Below are positions 53,591 through 62,604 of a DNA stretch of 64,000 nucleotides, one piece after another (the stretch's first letter is position 1; every line of letters starts with the position of its first letter). Source of the DNA: Gracilibacillus salitolerans (lineage in GTDB: Bacteria; Bacillota; Bacilli; Bacillales; Amphibacillaceae); assembly GCF_009650095.1 (NCBI RefSeq), contig NZ_CP045915.1, forward strand, positions 868,001-932,000, given 5' to 3'. The position numbers and the translations under genes are program-made. The notes under the pieces were generated by a model. That model had not been told where the DNA came from. It worked only from the letters and a program-made list of their open reading frames with translations, and did no database searches.

Positions 53591-55843
53591 ATGAAAAACG
53601 GTTTACATTTATATAAGACTGACATGAAAAATATTATCACAAATTGGGTTGCGGCGATTTTAATAGGGGGCTTAATGATACTACCCTCGTTATATGCTTG
53701 GATGAATATTGAAGCATCATGGGACCCATATGGTCAAACCGATCAAATTAAAGTTGGGGTAGTGAACAATGACATTGGAGCCTCCGTTCGTGAAGAGGAC
53801 ATACATGTAGGTGATGAATTAGTAGAAACATTGAAAGATAATGATTCGATGGATTGGCAATTTGTCGACGAAGAAAAAGCAATGGATAAATTAGAATATG
53901 GAGATTATTTTGCTGTAATAGTAGTTCCAGAAGATTTTTCGGAGAAGTTGGCTACGGTTATCAGTGACCAACCAGAAAAAGCAGAAGTAGCGTACTATGT
54001 GAATGAAAAAATAAATGCAATTGCTCCGAAGATAACGGATAAAGGGGCTACGGTAATAGTAGAAGAAATAAGTTCAAATTTCATTTCAACGGTCAATGGC
54101 GTTATCTTTGACATGTTTAATCAGATCGGTATGGAATTAGAAAATGCACTACCTGACATTATACAATTCGAAGACTATATTTTTACTATTGAAGAAAAGC
54201 TTCCTGAAATTAAAAATATATTAGATGAATCATTAGCAGACGCTGAAAATGCGGAGGAAATGGTCAGTGATGCCAATAGTCTTATTCCTAGAGTAGAAGA
54301 GGCAACTAGTCAAGGACTTTCAACTGTGAATGAAACATTAGATTTTATATATGAAGCAGAAGGACGATTAGATGAAATAGCTCCACGAGTAAACGAAGAT
54401 TTAGACACGATTCAGCAAGCAGTGCAGGATACGAATGCGTTTTTAGAATCAGTAGATATATCTTCACAGAACTTGCCAGATATCCATCAACAAATAGATA
54501 ACTGGAATGAACAAATAGATAGTTCCATTGCTTCTATTGAATCCATAGAGGAAATCTTACGTCAGGTTCAAAATCAACAAGAATCTAATCAGGATGAAGA
54601 AACAACGGATAATCCAGACGAGAATGGATCAGAAGATAACCAGGAACCTGAAGGAGATACAGAAGAAGAAGCCAATCAACAAAATAATCAAGAGCAGATT
54701 GAAGATGCACTAAATCAACTGGCATCCATGAAAGCTGCGCTACAAGAACTGCAAGAACAACTGAACCAAGCTAATGAGATGATCAAAGAAAACAATGAAG
54801 CATTAGAAGAAATGATTGCTAACTTAAAAGACACTGCTCAATTTACAAATGAGAGACTGGATGCATTTATTTCAGAGTACCAAGAAACGATAGAACCAAG
54901 AGTCAAAGAAGAAATTCAGCATACGAAAAGCTCGTTAGAATCGGCAAAAAGTATTTTAATGGAGATTCAAAATACCATACCGGAAGCACAAGAATTATTA
55001 AATAGAACAGCAACAAATTTAGTAGATGGCGAAGAGATGCTGGAAAGTGTGTTAGCAGAATATCCTTATATTCATACCAAAATTAATGAACTCGCTGATA
55101 AAATCCGTAGTGTCGAAGGGGAAACGGATTTAGAGGAAATTATTGAGTTGTTGCAAAATGATCCTGATGCGGAACGAAGCTTTTTTGAGGAACCAGTCAT
55201 GTTAAATCAAAATAAGTTATTCCCAATTGATAATTATGGAACAGGAATGACGCCGTTTTATACGGTTTTAGCGATATGGGTTGGTGGATTGCTGTTAATT
55301 TCGCTATTGGCAACAGATCCCCATCATGTAGAGTCCTATACAGGAAGACAGATTTATTTTGGTAGATTATTCACTTTTATCACAATCGGATTCTTCCAAA
55401 CGATAATCGTGACATTGGGTGATATGTATCTTCTTGATGTAGAAGTCAAGGAACCCATCTGGTTTATATTATTCGGCTTGTTATCAAGTATTGTATTTAT
55501 TTTGATTGTATACACCTTAGTGTCGGTGTTTGGTGACATTGGCAAAGCTTTAGCCATCGTCTTTCTTGTTTTACAGATCGCTGGTGCTGGAGGTACCTAT
55601 CCAGTAGACTTACTACCAGAATTTTTCCAAGCCATTAATCCTTATCTTCCGTTCACATATGCGATTAATTTGATGCGAGAAGCAGTAGGAGGAATTGTTT
55701 GGAGTAAAGTCCAACATGATGTCCTGGTTCTATCGGCATTCGGACTTGTCGCATTGATTATTGGAGCGCTGTTCAAAGCACGCTTGAACAAGTATACACA
55801 TCGATTAATGAAGAAATCGAGAGAAACCGGCTTATTCCATTAA
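53591..55843 (+). CDS. YhgE/Pip domain membrane protein
   Basis: 750 residues. One N-terminal helix (about 18-38), then the Pip_N stretch (YAWMNIEASWDPYGQTDQIKVGVVNND), a long coiled-coil extracytoplasmic middle with an acidic Gln/Asn/Glu-rich insertion near 330-370, and a C-terminal ABC-2-like block of about five helices (PFYTVLAIWVGGLLLISLL ... GGTYPVDLLPEFFQAINPYLPFTYAI). The family includes phage infection protein and ESX/T7SS-associated EsaA relatives; the role here is unknown. AAGAAGGCG precedes the ATG. Confidence 0.9.
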   Translation: MKNGLHLYKTDMKNIITNWVAAILIGGLMILPSLYAWMNIEASWDPYGQTDQIKVGVVNNDIGASVREEDIHVGDELVETLKDNDSMDWQFVDEEKAMDKLEYGDYFAVIVVPEDFSEKLATVISDQPEKAEVAYYVNEKINAIAPKITDKGATVIVEEISSNFISTVNGVIFDMFNQIGMELENALPDIIQFEDYIFTIEEKLPEIKNILDESLADAENAEEMVSDANSLIPRVEEATSQGLSTVNETLDFIYEAEGRLDEIAPRVNEDLDTIQQAVQDTNAFLESVDISSQNLPDIHQQIDNWNEQIDSSIASIESIEEILRQVQNQQESNQDEETTDNPDENGSEDNQEPEGDTEEEANQQNNQEQIEDALNQLASMKAALQELQEQLNQANEMIKENNEALEEMIANLKDTAQFTNERLDAFISEYQETIEPRVKEEIQHTKSSLESAKSILMEIQNTIPEAQELLNRTATNLVDGEEMLESVLAEYPYIHTKINELADKIRSVEGETDLEEIIELLQNDPDAERSFFEEPVMLNQNKLFPIDNYGTGMTPFYTVLAIWVGGLLLISLLATDPHHVESYTGRQIYFGRLFTFITIGFFQTIIVTLGDMYLLDVEVKEPIWFILFGLLSSIVFILIVYTLVSVFGDIGKALAIVFLVLQIAGAGGTYPVDLLPEFFQAINPYLPFTYAINLMREAVGGIVWSKVQHDVLVLSAFGLVALIIGALFKARLNKYTHRLMKKSRETGLFH

Positions 55844-55849
55844 TCAAGT

Positions 55850-55877
55850 AACCCTCCATTTTTCGGAGGGTTAACTT
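55850..55877 (+). terminator. Terminator after the YhgE gene
   Basis: AACCCTCC (55850-55857) pairs with GGAGGGTT (55865-55872), then AACTTTTA. It lies only 20 bases before the next start codon. Confidence 0.65.
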
Positions 55878-55893
55878 TTAGGGAGGGTGTATT

Positions 55894-56778
55894 ATGAGTA
55901 AAAGAGGCTGGATTATTTATAATGGGAATTTATACACAAAGAAATTTGCCGAACAAATCAAATGGTTACGAAAAACAGCAGAGACGTTTGATTTTGAAAT
56001 AGATGTGATCGCTAATAATCAACTCTTGGTTGCTATGGAAGAAGGATGTGCACGAATACTTACCGAAAAGCAAAAGCCTGACTTTGTGTTCTTTTGGGAT
56101 AAGGATTTATTTTTGGCGAGACAACTAGAAGAACAGGGGGTGCGCTTATTTAACCCGGCCAAAGCGATAGAGATTTGCGATGATAAAGCATTAACCTATC
56201 TGCAGTTAGCGAATCATGGTATTCGCATGCCAAAGACGATCATTGCCCCAAAGGTCTTTGTTTCGTTAGAAGACGATAGCCATCTTGGCCAAGTAATCGA
56301 AATACTTAGCTTTCCCATGGTCATTAAGGAGACATTCGGATCCTTTGGTGAACAGGTATATTTGATTAAAAATGAGCAGCAATTACGCCAAAAAGCAAAG
56401 GAATTACAGCATAAACCACATCTTTTTCAAGAGTATATTGCATCAAGCTATGGTCGAGATGTGCGCTTAAATGTCGTAGGAGATCGTGTAGTCGCAGCAA
56501 TGCTTCGAAAGTCAGATCAAGACTTCCGTGCAAATGTAACAGCAGGTGGCAAAATGTATCGTTACCAGCCAACAGAAGAAGAAGAGAAATTAGCGGTTCG
56601 CTGTAGTCAAATAGTTGGGGCAGACTTTGCAGGTGTTGATCTCCTTTTTGGAGAAAATGATGAACCCATTTTGTGTGAAATTAATTCCAACGCACATTTT
56701 AAAAACATATATGATTGTACAGGTGTTGATATTACAAAGGATATGATGGCTTTTATTAAGGAGACCATTACCGAATAA
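55894..56778 (+). CDS. RimK-type ATP-grasp ligase (copy 1)
   Basis: 294 residues. An N-terminal pre-ATP-grasp domain (GWIIYNGNLYTKKFAEQIKWL), then the ATP-grasp core with FPMVIKETFGSFGEQVYLI (nucleotide loop), QEYIASSYGRDVRLNVVGDRVVAAMLRKS and DFAGVDLLFGENDEPILCEINSNAHFKNI, carrying the Mg2+-binding Asp, Glu and Asn. This is the RimK/alpha-L-glutamate ligase family, ATP-dependent carboxylate-amine ligases. The strong site GGGAGGGTG precedes it. It heads the ger region. Confidence 0.9.
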   Translation: MSKRGWIIYNGNLYTKKFAEQIKWLRKTAETFDFEIDVIANNQLLVAMEEGCARILTEKQKPDFVFFWDKDLFLARQLEEQGVRLFNPAKAIEICDDKALTYLQLANHGIRMPKTIIAPKVFVSLEDDSHLGQVIEILSFPMVIKETFGSFGEQVYLIKNEQQLRQKAKELQHKPHLFQEYIASSYGRDVRLNVVGDRVVAAMLRKSDQDFRANVTAGGKMYRYQPTEEEEKLAVRCSQIVGADFAGVDLLFGENDEPILCEINSNAHFKNIYDCTGVDITKDMMAFIKETITE

Positions 56779-56788
56779 CAAATACTTA

Positions 56789-56816
56789 AACCGGGCAAAT
56801 TTTTGCTCGGTTTTTT
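56789..56816 (+). terminator. Rho-independent terminator
   Basis: AACCGGGCAA (56789-56798) pairs with TTGCTCGGTT (56803-56812), one G-U, then TTTT. Confidence 0.88.
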
Positions 56817-56854
56817 GTATCTATTCTATCTTTCTACAAATAATACAATTATAT

Positions 56855-58393
56855 ATGTCAAAAAATAATGAGGTAGGAAAAATGAGGAGACTTCGGACAA
56901 CTCGTAAAAGTAATAAATCTCAACAACCTAAGCAAACCAATCGAATGGTGAAAATGGTGCTAGAGGATAATCGGTCGACATTAAAGAGTATCTTTAAAAA
57001 TAGTGTTGATATCCAGTTCAGAGACTTGCAATTAAAAGAGGAAAATAACAATCGGGCCTTTATTTGTTATACAGAAGGTATGGTTAGAGAAGAGTTTATT
57101 CATGATAATGTCTTAGAACCGTTATTAGGAATCGATCTTAATAAGGAAGAAATAAACTCTGCTTCATTAATTTCCTATATGGATTCTAATATTATCAAGG
57201 CTTCTTCAGTGGATAAGACTTCTAATTTAGATCATATTATAGAAAAAATACTTCGAGGGCAAACGGCGATTTTTATCGATGGGTTTGACAGTGCGTTACT
57301 AATCAGTACAGAATCTTATCAATCGAGAGCGGTAGAGGAGCCAGAAACGGAATCAACGGTAAGAGGATCAAGAGAAGGTTTTAACGAAGTCATAAGTACT
57401 AATACTTCCTTACTCCGTCGTAAAATAAATAATCCTCATTTAATTTTTGAGGAGTTCATTATTGGAGGAAACACAAAAACCACAGTGCGCATTGGCTACA
57501 TCGACGGTATTGCTAAGCAAGAGATAGTAGAGGAAGTAAGAAATCGTCTTGAATCGATCGAGACGGATGTTGTACTGGAAACTGGTTATTTAGAGCAATA
57601 TATAGAAGATCATCCTAAGTCCATCTTTCAGACGATTGGTAATAGCGAAAAGCCAGACAAAGTAGCCGCAAAATTATTGGAAGGTCGAGTGTCCATATTG
57701 TGTGATGGGACACCGTTTGTATTAACAGTACCTTATTTATTTATTGAGTCAATGCAAGTACCGGAAGACTATTATTCCAAGCCTTATTTTACTACACTAA
57801 TTCGTTTGATTCGACTGATTGCGTTATTTCTAACTGTTGCTACTCCGGCAGTTTTTGTGGCGGCGGCCACTTTTCATCATGAAATGGTGCCAGCCTTATT
57901 ATTAACAACGATGGCTGCTGCTGAGGAGAGAGTACCTTTTCCGATTATGTTAGAAGCTTTAATCATGACTGTTATCTTTGAGCTACTTCGTGAAGCTGGG
58001 GTCCGAATGCCTCGACCTATCGGCTCAGCTGTGAGTATTGTTGGTGCATTAGTAATTGGGGAAGCTGCTGTACAGGCAGGACTAGTAGGAGCACCAATGG
58101 TTATTGTAGTAGCGTTGACAGCTATTACCGGTTTTGTTGTGACAGCGATCAATAATACTGTCATTTTAATTCGATTTTTCCTGATTTTGTTATCGGGATC
58201 TTTCGGATTCTACGGTTTACTGATGGGAACACTGTTCGTTGTTGCTCACGCTTGTTCATTAAGATCATTTGGTACTCCGTATCTAACACCGTTCGCACCA
58301 GTAGAGTTAAAGGAATGGAGAGATACATTTGTCCGGTTGTCATTGAAGAATTTACAAAGAAAGCCAAGTTCTATTCTTCGCAAGAAATATTGA
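56855..58393 (+). CDS. Spore germination protein, GerA/GerKA family
   Basis: 512 residues. A basic, soluble N-terminal half (MRRLRTTRKSNKSQQP, then the GerA_N domain with VDIQFRDLQLKEENNNRAFICYTEG and EEFIIGGNTKTTVRIGYIDGIA) and a C-terminal membrane half with five or six helices, including MVPALLLTTMAAAEERVPFPIMLEALIMTVIFELLREAGVRMPRPIG. GerA-type receptors sit in the inner spore membrane and detect germinants. AGGTAGG-type site; an ATG at 56882 is an alternative start. The C-type subunit follows 24 bases on. Confidence 0.92.
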   Translation: MSKNNEVGKMRRLRTTRKSNKSQQPKQTNRMVKMVLEDNRSTLKSIFKNSVDIQFRDLQLKEENNNRAFICYTEGMVREEFIHDNVLEPLLGIDLNKEEINSASLISYMDSNIIKASSVDKTSNLDHIIEKILRGQTAIFIDGFDSALLISTESYQSRAVEEPETESTVRGSREGFNEVISTNTSLLRRKINNPHLIFEEFIIGGNTKTTVRIGYIDGIAKQEIVEEVRNRLESIETDVVLETGYLEQYIEDHPKSIFQTIGNSEKPDKVAAKLLEGRVSILCDGTPFVLTVPYLFIESMQVPEDYYSKPYFTTLIRLIRLIALFLTVATPAVFVAAATFHHEMVPALLLTTMAAAEERVPFPIMLEALIMTVIFELLREAGVRMPRPIGSAVSIVGALVIGEAAVQAGLVGAPMVIVVALTAITGFVVTAINNTVILIRFFLILLSGSFGFYGLLMGTLFVVAHACSLRSFGTPYLTPFAPVELKEWRDTFVRLSLKNLQRKPSSILRKKY

Positions 58394-58417
58394 ATATATC
58401 ACTAGGAGTGACAACTT

Positions 58418-59584
58418 ATGAAGAAAATAGTCCCTTTTTTTATGGTAATTTTATTGACTGGGTGTTGGGATGTAGAGGAATTAACAGAGATTGGGATTGT
58501 AGCTGCGATGGCAATTGATATGGATGAAGAATCGGGAGAATACCAGCTTACATCAGAATTTTTAAGGCCATCTGCTGAGAGTACATTTGTCGCTTCTCAA
58601 GACGAACCTTTCTTAACGGTATCGGTAACGGGAAGGTCGATGTCTGAATTACTAAGAAAAACAAATCTTAAAATAGATCGGAAAGGCTTCTATTCTCATA
58701 ACAAGGTAGTGATTGTGAGTGAAGAAGTTGCCAGAGAAGGTTTACTGCCCATTTTTGAAACATTCCAACGAGAGCAACTAGTACGAAGTTATGTTTGGCT
58801 GGGAGTGACTAGCGGTACAAGTGCTGCTTCAATCCTTGAGAAGCAAAAAAATAGTATCTCGAAGATTCCTGCCGATTTTCTTGATAGCTTATTTGATAAT
58901 GCCGAGTATGAAACTGTTTCGTTTAATTTATTGAAATTTTATAAGCACGCTTTAAGGCAAGGACAAAATCCGGTATTAGGTGTTATAACCTTTGATCAGA
59001 GTGAACAGAAGGCAGAACCTGATGTGCATTTGTCTGGTGGAGCGGCTTTTATCAAAGACAAACTTGTTGGTTTTATGAATAATGATGAAACGATGGGGTA
59101 TAATTGGATCACTACTAATAATAGGAATAGCAACGAAGGTACAATGACTTTTCCTTATAAAGACGATAAATACGTTACACTAAAATTAGTTAATATTAAT
59201 TCAAGTATTAAGCCAAAAGTAACAAATAAAACGGATATCTCCTATACTGTTGAAATAAAACAACAATTGGAAGTTACAGAACGTCAGGAATTAAAAAAAA
59301 CAGAAACAAGAAAAGAGCTTGCTCAGTTAGTAGTCGAGCTTGAGAAAACAGTAAAAAAAGAAATAGAAGGTAAGGTGGAACAAGTCATCACAAAAGCACA
59401 GGAAGACTTTCAATCAGATATTTTTGGGTTTGGAGCATCATTACGCAATAAGTACCCAAAAGTTTGGAACAATATAAAAGATAATTGGAGTGAAGAATTT
59501 GCCAAAGTTCCCTATGAAATTAAAGTGGAGGTAGAAATTTTAAATACAGGTTTACTAGATGGATCTCTACATCCTCACGAATAA
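58418..59584 (+). CDS. Spore germination lipoprotein, Ger(x)C family
   Basis: 388 residues with a lipobox (ILLTGC, Cys at about residue 16) and the GerC start GCWDVEELTEIGIVAAMAID. The three GerC domains follow, with SVTGRSMSELLRKTNLKIDRKGFYSHNKVVIVSEEVAREGL and DFLDSLFDNAEYETVSF. It is anchored to the outer face of the spore inner membrane and completes the receptor with A and B subunits. AGGAGTG upstream. The B subunit genes lie on the opposite strand next door, which is unusual. Confidence 0.92.
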   Translation: MKKIVPFFMVILLTGCWDVEELTEIGIVAAMAIDMDEESGEYQLTSEFLRPSAESTFVASQDEPFLTVSVTGRSMSELLRKTNLKIDRKGFYSHNKVVIVSEEVAREGLLPIFETFQREQLVRSYVWLGVTSGTSAASILEKQKNSISKIPADFLDSLFDNAEYETVSFNLLKFYKHALRQGQNPVLGVITFDQSEQKAEPDVHLSGGAAFIKDKLVGFMNNDETMGYNWITTNNRNSNEGTMTFPYKDDKYVTLKLVNINSSIKPKVTNKTDISYTVEIKQQLEVTERQELKKTETRKELAQLVVELEKTVKKEIEGKVEQVITKAQEDFQSDIFGFGASLRNKYPKVWNNIKDNWSEEFAKVPYEIKVEVEILNTGLLDGSLHPHE

Positions 59585-59585
59585 C

Positions 59586-59714
59586 TTAGCGAAAAAACCC
59601 CCTGAAAATATGATAAATAAGCACGAGAATTAAGACTAAAGCATAGGCTAGACCCCCAAATATTAAGAAACCTAACATCGGGTCTGCTTTCAGTACTTCC
59701 ATTTTTAAGGGCAT
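59586..59714 (-). CDS. 42-residue single-span membrane peptide in the ger locus
   Basis: An ATG at 59714 on the minus strand, with AAAGGAGG eight bases before it, opens 42 codons: a short polar start (MPLKMEVLKADPMLG), one long membrane helix (FLIFGGLAYALVLILVLIYHIF) and a basic end (RGFFR). It ends two bases from the gerC stop. Small membrane 'D' subunits accompany some ger operons, so it may be an accessory receptor part, but it is shorter than those described. Confidence 0.65.
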   Translation of the reverse strand: MPLKMEVLKADPMLGFLIFGGLAYALVLILVLIYHIFRGFFR

Positions 59715-59734
59715 AAGAATCCTCCTTTTACTAC

Positions 59735-59788
59735 GGTGACTTCCATCAGATTGGACGATGAACCATCACAAACGGAAGTCACCTTTTA
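59735..59788. terminator. Hairpin between the 42-codon ORF and gerB copy 1
   Basis: GGTGACTTCC (59735-59744) pairs perfectly with GGAAGTCACC (59774-59783), followed on the plus strand by TTTTATTTATT. It is T-rich only in the plus direction, so it might end the gerA-gerC transcript. Confidence 0.65.
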
Positions 59789-60865
59789 TTTATTATGTTT
59801 CTTCTTCACTTTGATAATCAGCAGGATTAATAACGGAAGAAGTGCATACAACAGTATACTGTAGACTCCTCCTTCCATTCCTTTCCATCTTTGATCATCT
59901 AAATTATCAAAACGGAGTATCGAAATAATAGGAAGCGCTAAACCAAAAATAATAATAATCCATTTAGAATTTGATTTATTAAATAACCAAGTAAACATTA
60001 AAGAAAAACCATAAAAATGGATAGCTGTTTTATAAAATCCCCCGATAAACATGATAAACACGCCGATAGCATCAAGATTAGTAAAAATCATGGCAACATG
60101 AACCGAGAGCATTGTCTCTAACAATGGTATTTCGGAGCTTCCTGTCAGTTCTGAACCTAGGACACCAATAAAGACAATGTTAGCTATTAATAATAAAAAC
60201 GTTGAAACCGTAACAGCAATATATGTTGTTTTACGGATAAATTCTTGTTTTTTGACATAATGCCAAATGGTAAGAAAGACTACCATCTCACCGAAAGGAA
60301 AGGAAACAACTATCGGGATTTCTGCAAGGATTGGTTGAATCCCTTCCCCTAAAATTGGTAATAAATTCAATATCTCAAACTCACCGGAAATCATATTCAG
60401 AAAATATGCGGCAAGTAAGAAAAAGAAAAGATATGGCAGAAATATTTCAATCGATCTAGCGATGACTTCAATTCCTTTATGCAAAATATAAACCATTACC
60501 ACAATGAATATATAAAGAATTACGAGAAGAGGTGTTTCAGGTAGAGCAGTCATTTTGATCAAGGCACCAAATTCATAGAAATTATGTGTTGTTTGACTCA
60601 GAAAATACATGCTGTATAGAAATATCAGCGGTTTAGCTAGAATAACACCCAGACAGTCATTTAATATCTCCGCAAAGTTCTTCATGGTGTGATATCTAGG
60701 TATTTGGGTATACACCCATAATAAAATAAAGCTGAGAACAAAAGACACTAACACGACGATCCATGCATCCCTTTTAGCTCCACTACCTAAGGCAAACAAT
60801 GTCGTACTTCCAATCTCAAATGCTACGATGAGGGCGAAAAGCTGAATATTTGATATTTGTCTCAT
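59786..60865 (-). CDS. GerAB/ArcD/ProY-family germination permease (copy 1)
   Basis: 359 residues with ten membrane helices of the APC-type spore permease family (MRQISNIQLFALIVAFEIGSTTLFALG, IAVTVSTFLLLIANIVFIGVLGSELTG). This B subunit binds the germinant within its membrane core. It is nearly identical to the gene at 61361, including length and C-terminus. Opposite in strand to gerA and gerC. Its upstream region, 60866-60985, is also repeated upstream of the second copy. Confidence 0.92.
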   Translation of the reverse strand: MRQISNIQLFALIVAFEIGSTTLFALGSGAKRDAWIVVLVSFVLSFILLWVYTQIPRYHTMKNFAEILNDCLGVILAKPLIFLYSMYFLSQTTHNFYEFGALIKMTALPETPLLVILYIFIVVMVYILHKGIEVIARSIEIFLPYLFFFLLAAYFLNMISGEFEILNLLPILGEGIQPILAEIPIVVSFPFGEMVVFLTIWHYVKKQEFIRKTTYIAVTVSTFLLLIANIVFIGVLGSELTGSSEIPLLETMLSVHVAMIFTNLDAIGVFIMFIGGFYKTAIHFYGFSLMFTWLFNKSNSKWIIIIFGLALPIISILRFDNLDDQRWKGMEGGVYSILLYALLPLLILLIIKVKKKHNK

Positions 60866-61037
60866 GTCTCATTACCCCCATGAATAGATTATGGCAATTC
60901 TTTTTTTTGGCGTACGGTATAGTTTTAACATTTTTGCCATTATAACTGAAAAATATAACGGCAGGCTGAAAGTACCTGTAATTTAGGAGCATAATATACT
61001 AGAGGATAAAGATAAAAAAGGAGATCGAAGAATAGAG

Positions 61038-61163
61038 CATAATGGCCGGCTGATTTACGGTAAAGAAGACGTCGAAAATAATAGTATATTTATTGATTAA
61101 GTGCAAACAGAAGCAGAACTGCTTAGAATGGAGATCGAACTTGCCATCTATCAAGAGCTTCAG
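61038..61163 (+). pseudogene. Decayed 5' remnant of an ATP-grasp gene
   Basis: This stretch aligns base by base, about 1,567 bases upstream, with the first 130 or so bases of the intact ATP-grasp gene at 62605: GGCCGGCTGATTTACGGTAA mirrors GGCTGGCTGATTTACCGTAA, and AAAGAAGACG, TTTATTGATT and AGCAGAACT follow in register. The start codon is damaged, frames are shifted and a TAA follows TTTATTGAT. It is what remains of the duplicated unit's second gene. Confidence 0.8.
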
Positions 61164-61203
61164 GTGAGCGCATTCATCATCGACTTTATCGTTCCAAGAA
61201 CAG

Positions 61204-61325
61204 AACAAGTCTGAATCCGATGTGAATGGTTCTGCCAACATCATACAAAAGTGGTTCCGGCAGCGTTTGAAGGCATTTTTTCTATGAAATTGTTCTTTCA
61301 ACCAACATCCATCGTATTAAAATAA
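61204..61325 (+). pseudogene. Remnant of a TnpB (IS200/IS605-type) C-terminus
   Basis: One frame reads NKSESDVNGSANIIQK, like the DxNxAxNI motif that carries the last RuvC aspartate of TnpB. After a one-base shift the next frame continues VVPAAFEGIFSMKLFF to a TAA at 61323-61325. The piece is too short to test further, and the upstream zinc-finger part is absent. A short inverted ATCCC/GGGAT element (about 61329-61354) follows, where a right end would be expected. Confidence 0.4.
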
Positions 61326-61360
61326 CGTAATCCCCAAGGCATGGCCAATGGGATAATCTG

Positions 61361-62440
61361 TTATTGATTATGTTTTTTCTTCACTTTTATAATCAGAAGG
61401 ATTAATAACGGAAGGAGTGCATACAACAGTATATTGTAGACACCCCCTTCCATTCCTTTCCATTTTTGATCGTCTAAATTATCAAAACGTAGTATCGAAA
61501 TAATAGGAAGTGCTAAACCAAAAATAATAATAATCCATTTAGAATTTGATTTATTAAATAACCAAGTAAACATTAAAGAAAAACCATAAAAATGGATAGC
61601 TGTTTTATAGAATCCCCCGATGAACATGATAAACACGCCGATAATATCAAGATTAGTGAAAATCATGGCGATATGAACCGAGAGCATTGTCTCCAGTAAC
61701 GGTATTTCTGAACTGTCTGTCAATTCCACACCTAAGACAGCAATAAAGACAATCTGAGCTATTAATAATAAAAACGTTGAAACAGTTACAGCAATATATG
61801 TTGTCTTACGGATGAGATGCTGCTTTTGGACATAGTGCCAAATGACGAGAAAAACTACCATCTCACCAAAGGGAAAGGCTACAATGTTTGGGATTTCTGT
61901 GAGGACTGGTTGGAATCCTTCTCCTAGAATTGGTAATAAATTCGCTATCTCAAAGTCACCGGAAATCATATTCAGAAAATAAGCGGCAAGCAAGAAAAAG
62001 AAAAGGTAGGGCAGAAATATTTCAATTGATCTGGATATGACTTCAATCCCTTTATGTAAAATATAAACCATTACCACAATAAACATAAAAAGAATAACGA
62101 GAAGTGGTGTATTGGGCAAAGCAGTCATTTTAATCAAGGCACCAAATTCATAGAAATTATGTGTTGCTTGACCTAGAAAATACATACTGTACAGAAATAA
62201 CAACGGTTTAGCTAGCATGAACCCCAGACAGTCATTTAAAATCTCGGCAAAATTTTGTTTTGGGTAATATTTCGGTATTTCGGTATATACCCATAATAAA
62301 ATAAAGCTGAGAAGAAAAGACAATAACACGACGATCCATGCATCTCTTTTAGCTCCAACACCTAGGGCGAACAATGTCGTACTTCCAATCTCAAATGTTA
62401 CGATGAGGGCGAAAAGCTGAATATTTGATATTTGTCTCAT
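61361..62440 (-). CDS. GerAB/ArcD/ProY-family germination permease (copy 2)
   Basis: 359 residues, ten helices, differing from copy 1 at scattered, mostly conservative positions (for example ANLLPILGEGFQPVLTEIPNIVAF against LNLLPILGEGIQPILAEIPIVVSF). The C-terminal third is almost unchanged. Such variation in the membrane core could alter germinant preference. It is divergent from the intact ATP-grasp gene at 62605. The two share the spacer that is repeated upstream of copy 1. Confidence 0.92.
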   Translation of the reverse strand: MRQISNIQLFALIVTFEIGSTTLFALGVGAKRDAWIVVLLSFLLSFILLWVYTEIPKYYPKQNFAEILNDCLGFMLAKPLLFLYSMYFLGQATHNFYEFGALIKMTALPNTPLLVILFMFIVVMVYILHKGIEVISRSIEIFLPYLFFFLLAAYFLNMISGDFEIANLLPILGEGFQPVLTEIPNIVAFPFGEMVVFLVIWHYVQKQHLIRKTTYIAVTVSTFLLLIAQIVFIAVLGVELTDSSEIPLLETMLSVHIAMIFTNLDIIGVFIMFIGGFYKTAIHFYGFSLMFTWLFNKSNSKWIIIIFGLALPIISILRFDNLDDQKWKGMEGGVYNILLYALLPLLILLIIKVKKKHNQ

Positions 62441-62604
62441 GTCTCAATACTCCCATGAAAAGATTATGGCATTTCTTTTTTTGACGTACGGGTATAGTTT
62501 TAACATTTTTGCCATTATAACTGAAAAGTATAACGGCAGGCTGAAAGTACCTGTAATTAAAGGAACATGCTATACTTGAGAAAAAAGGACAAGGAGGCCA
62601 TTGT

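Noticed and set aside
60999..61301. 100-codon minus-strand frame between the two gerB copies
   Set aside because: It runs antisense to the ATP-grasp and TnpB-like remnants and shows no protein family of its own.
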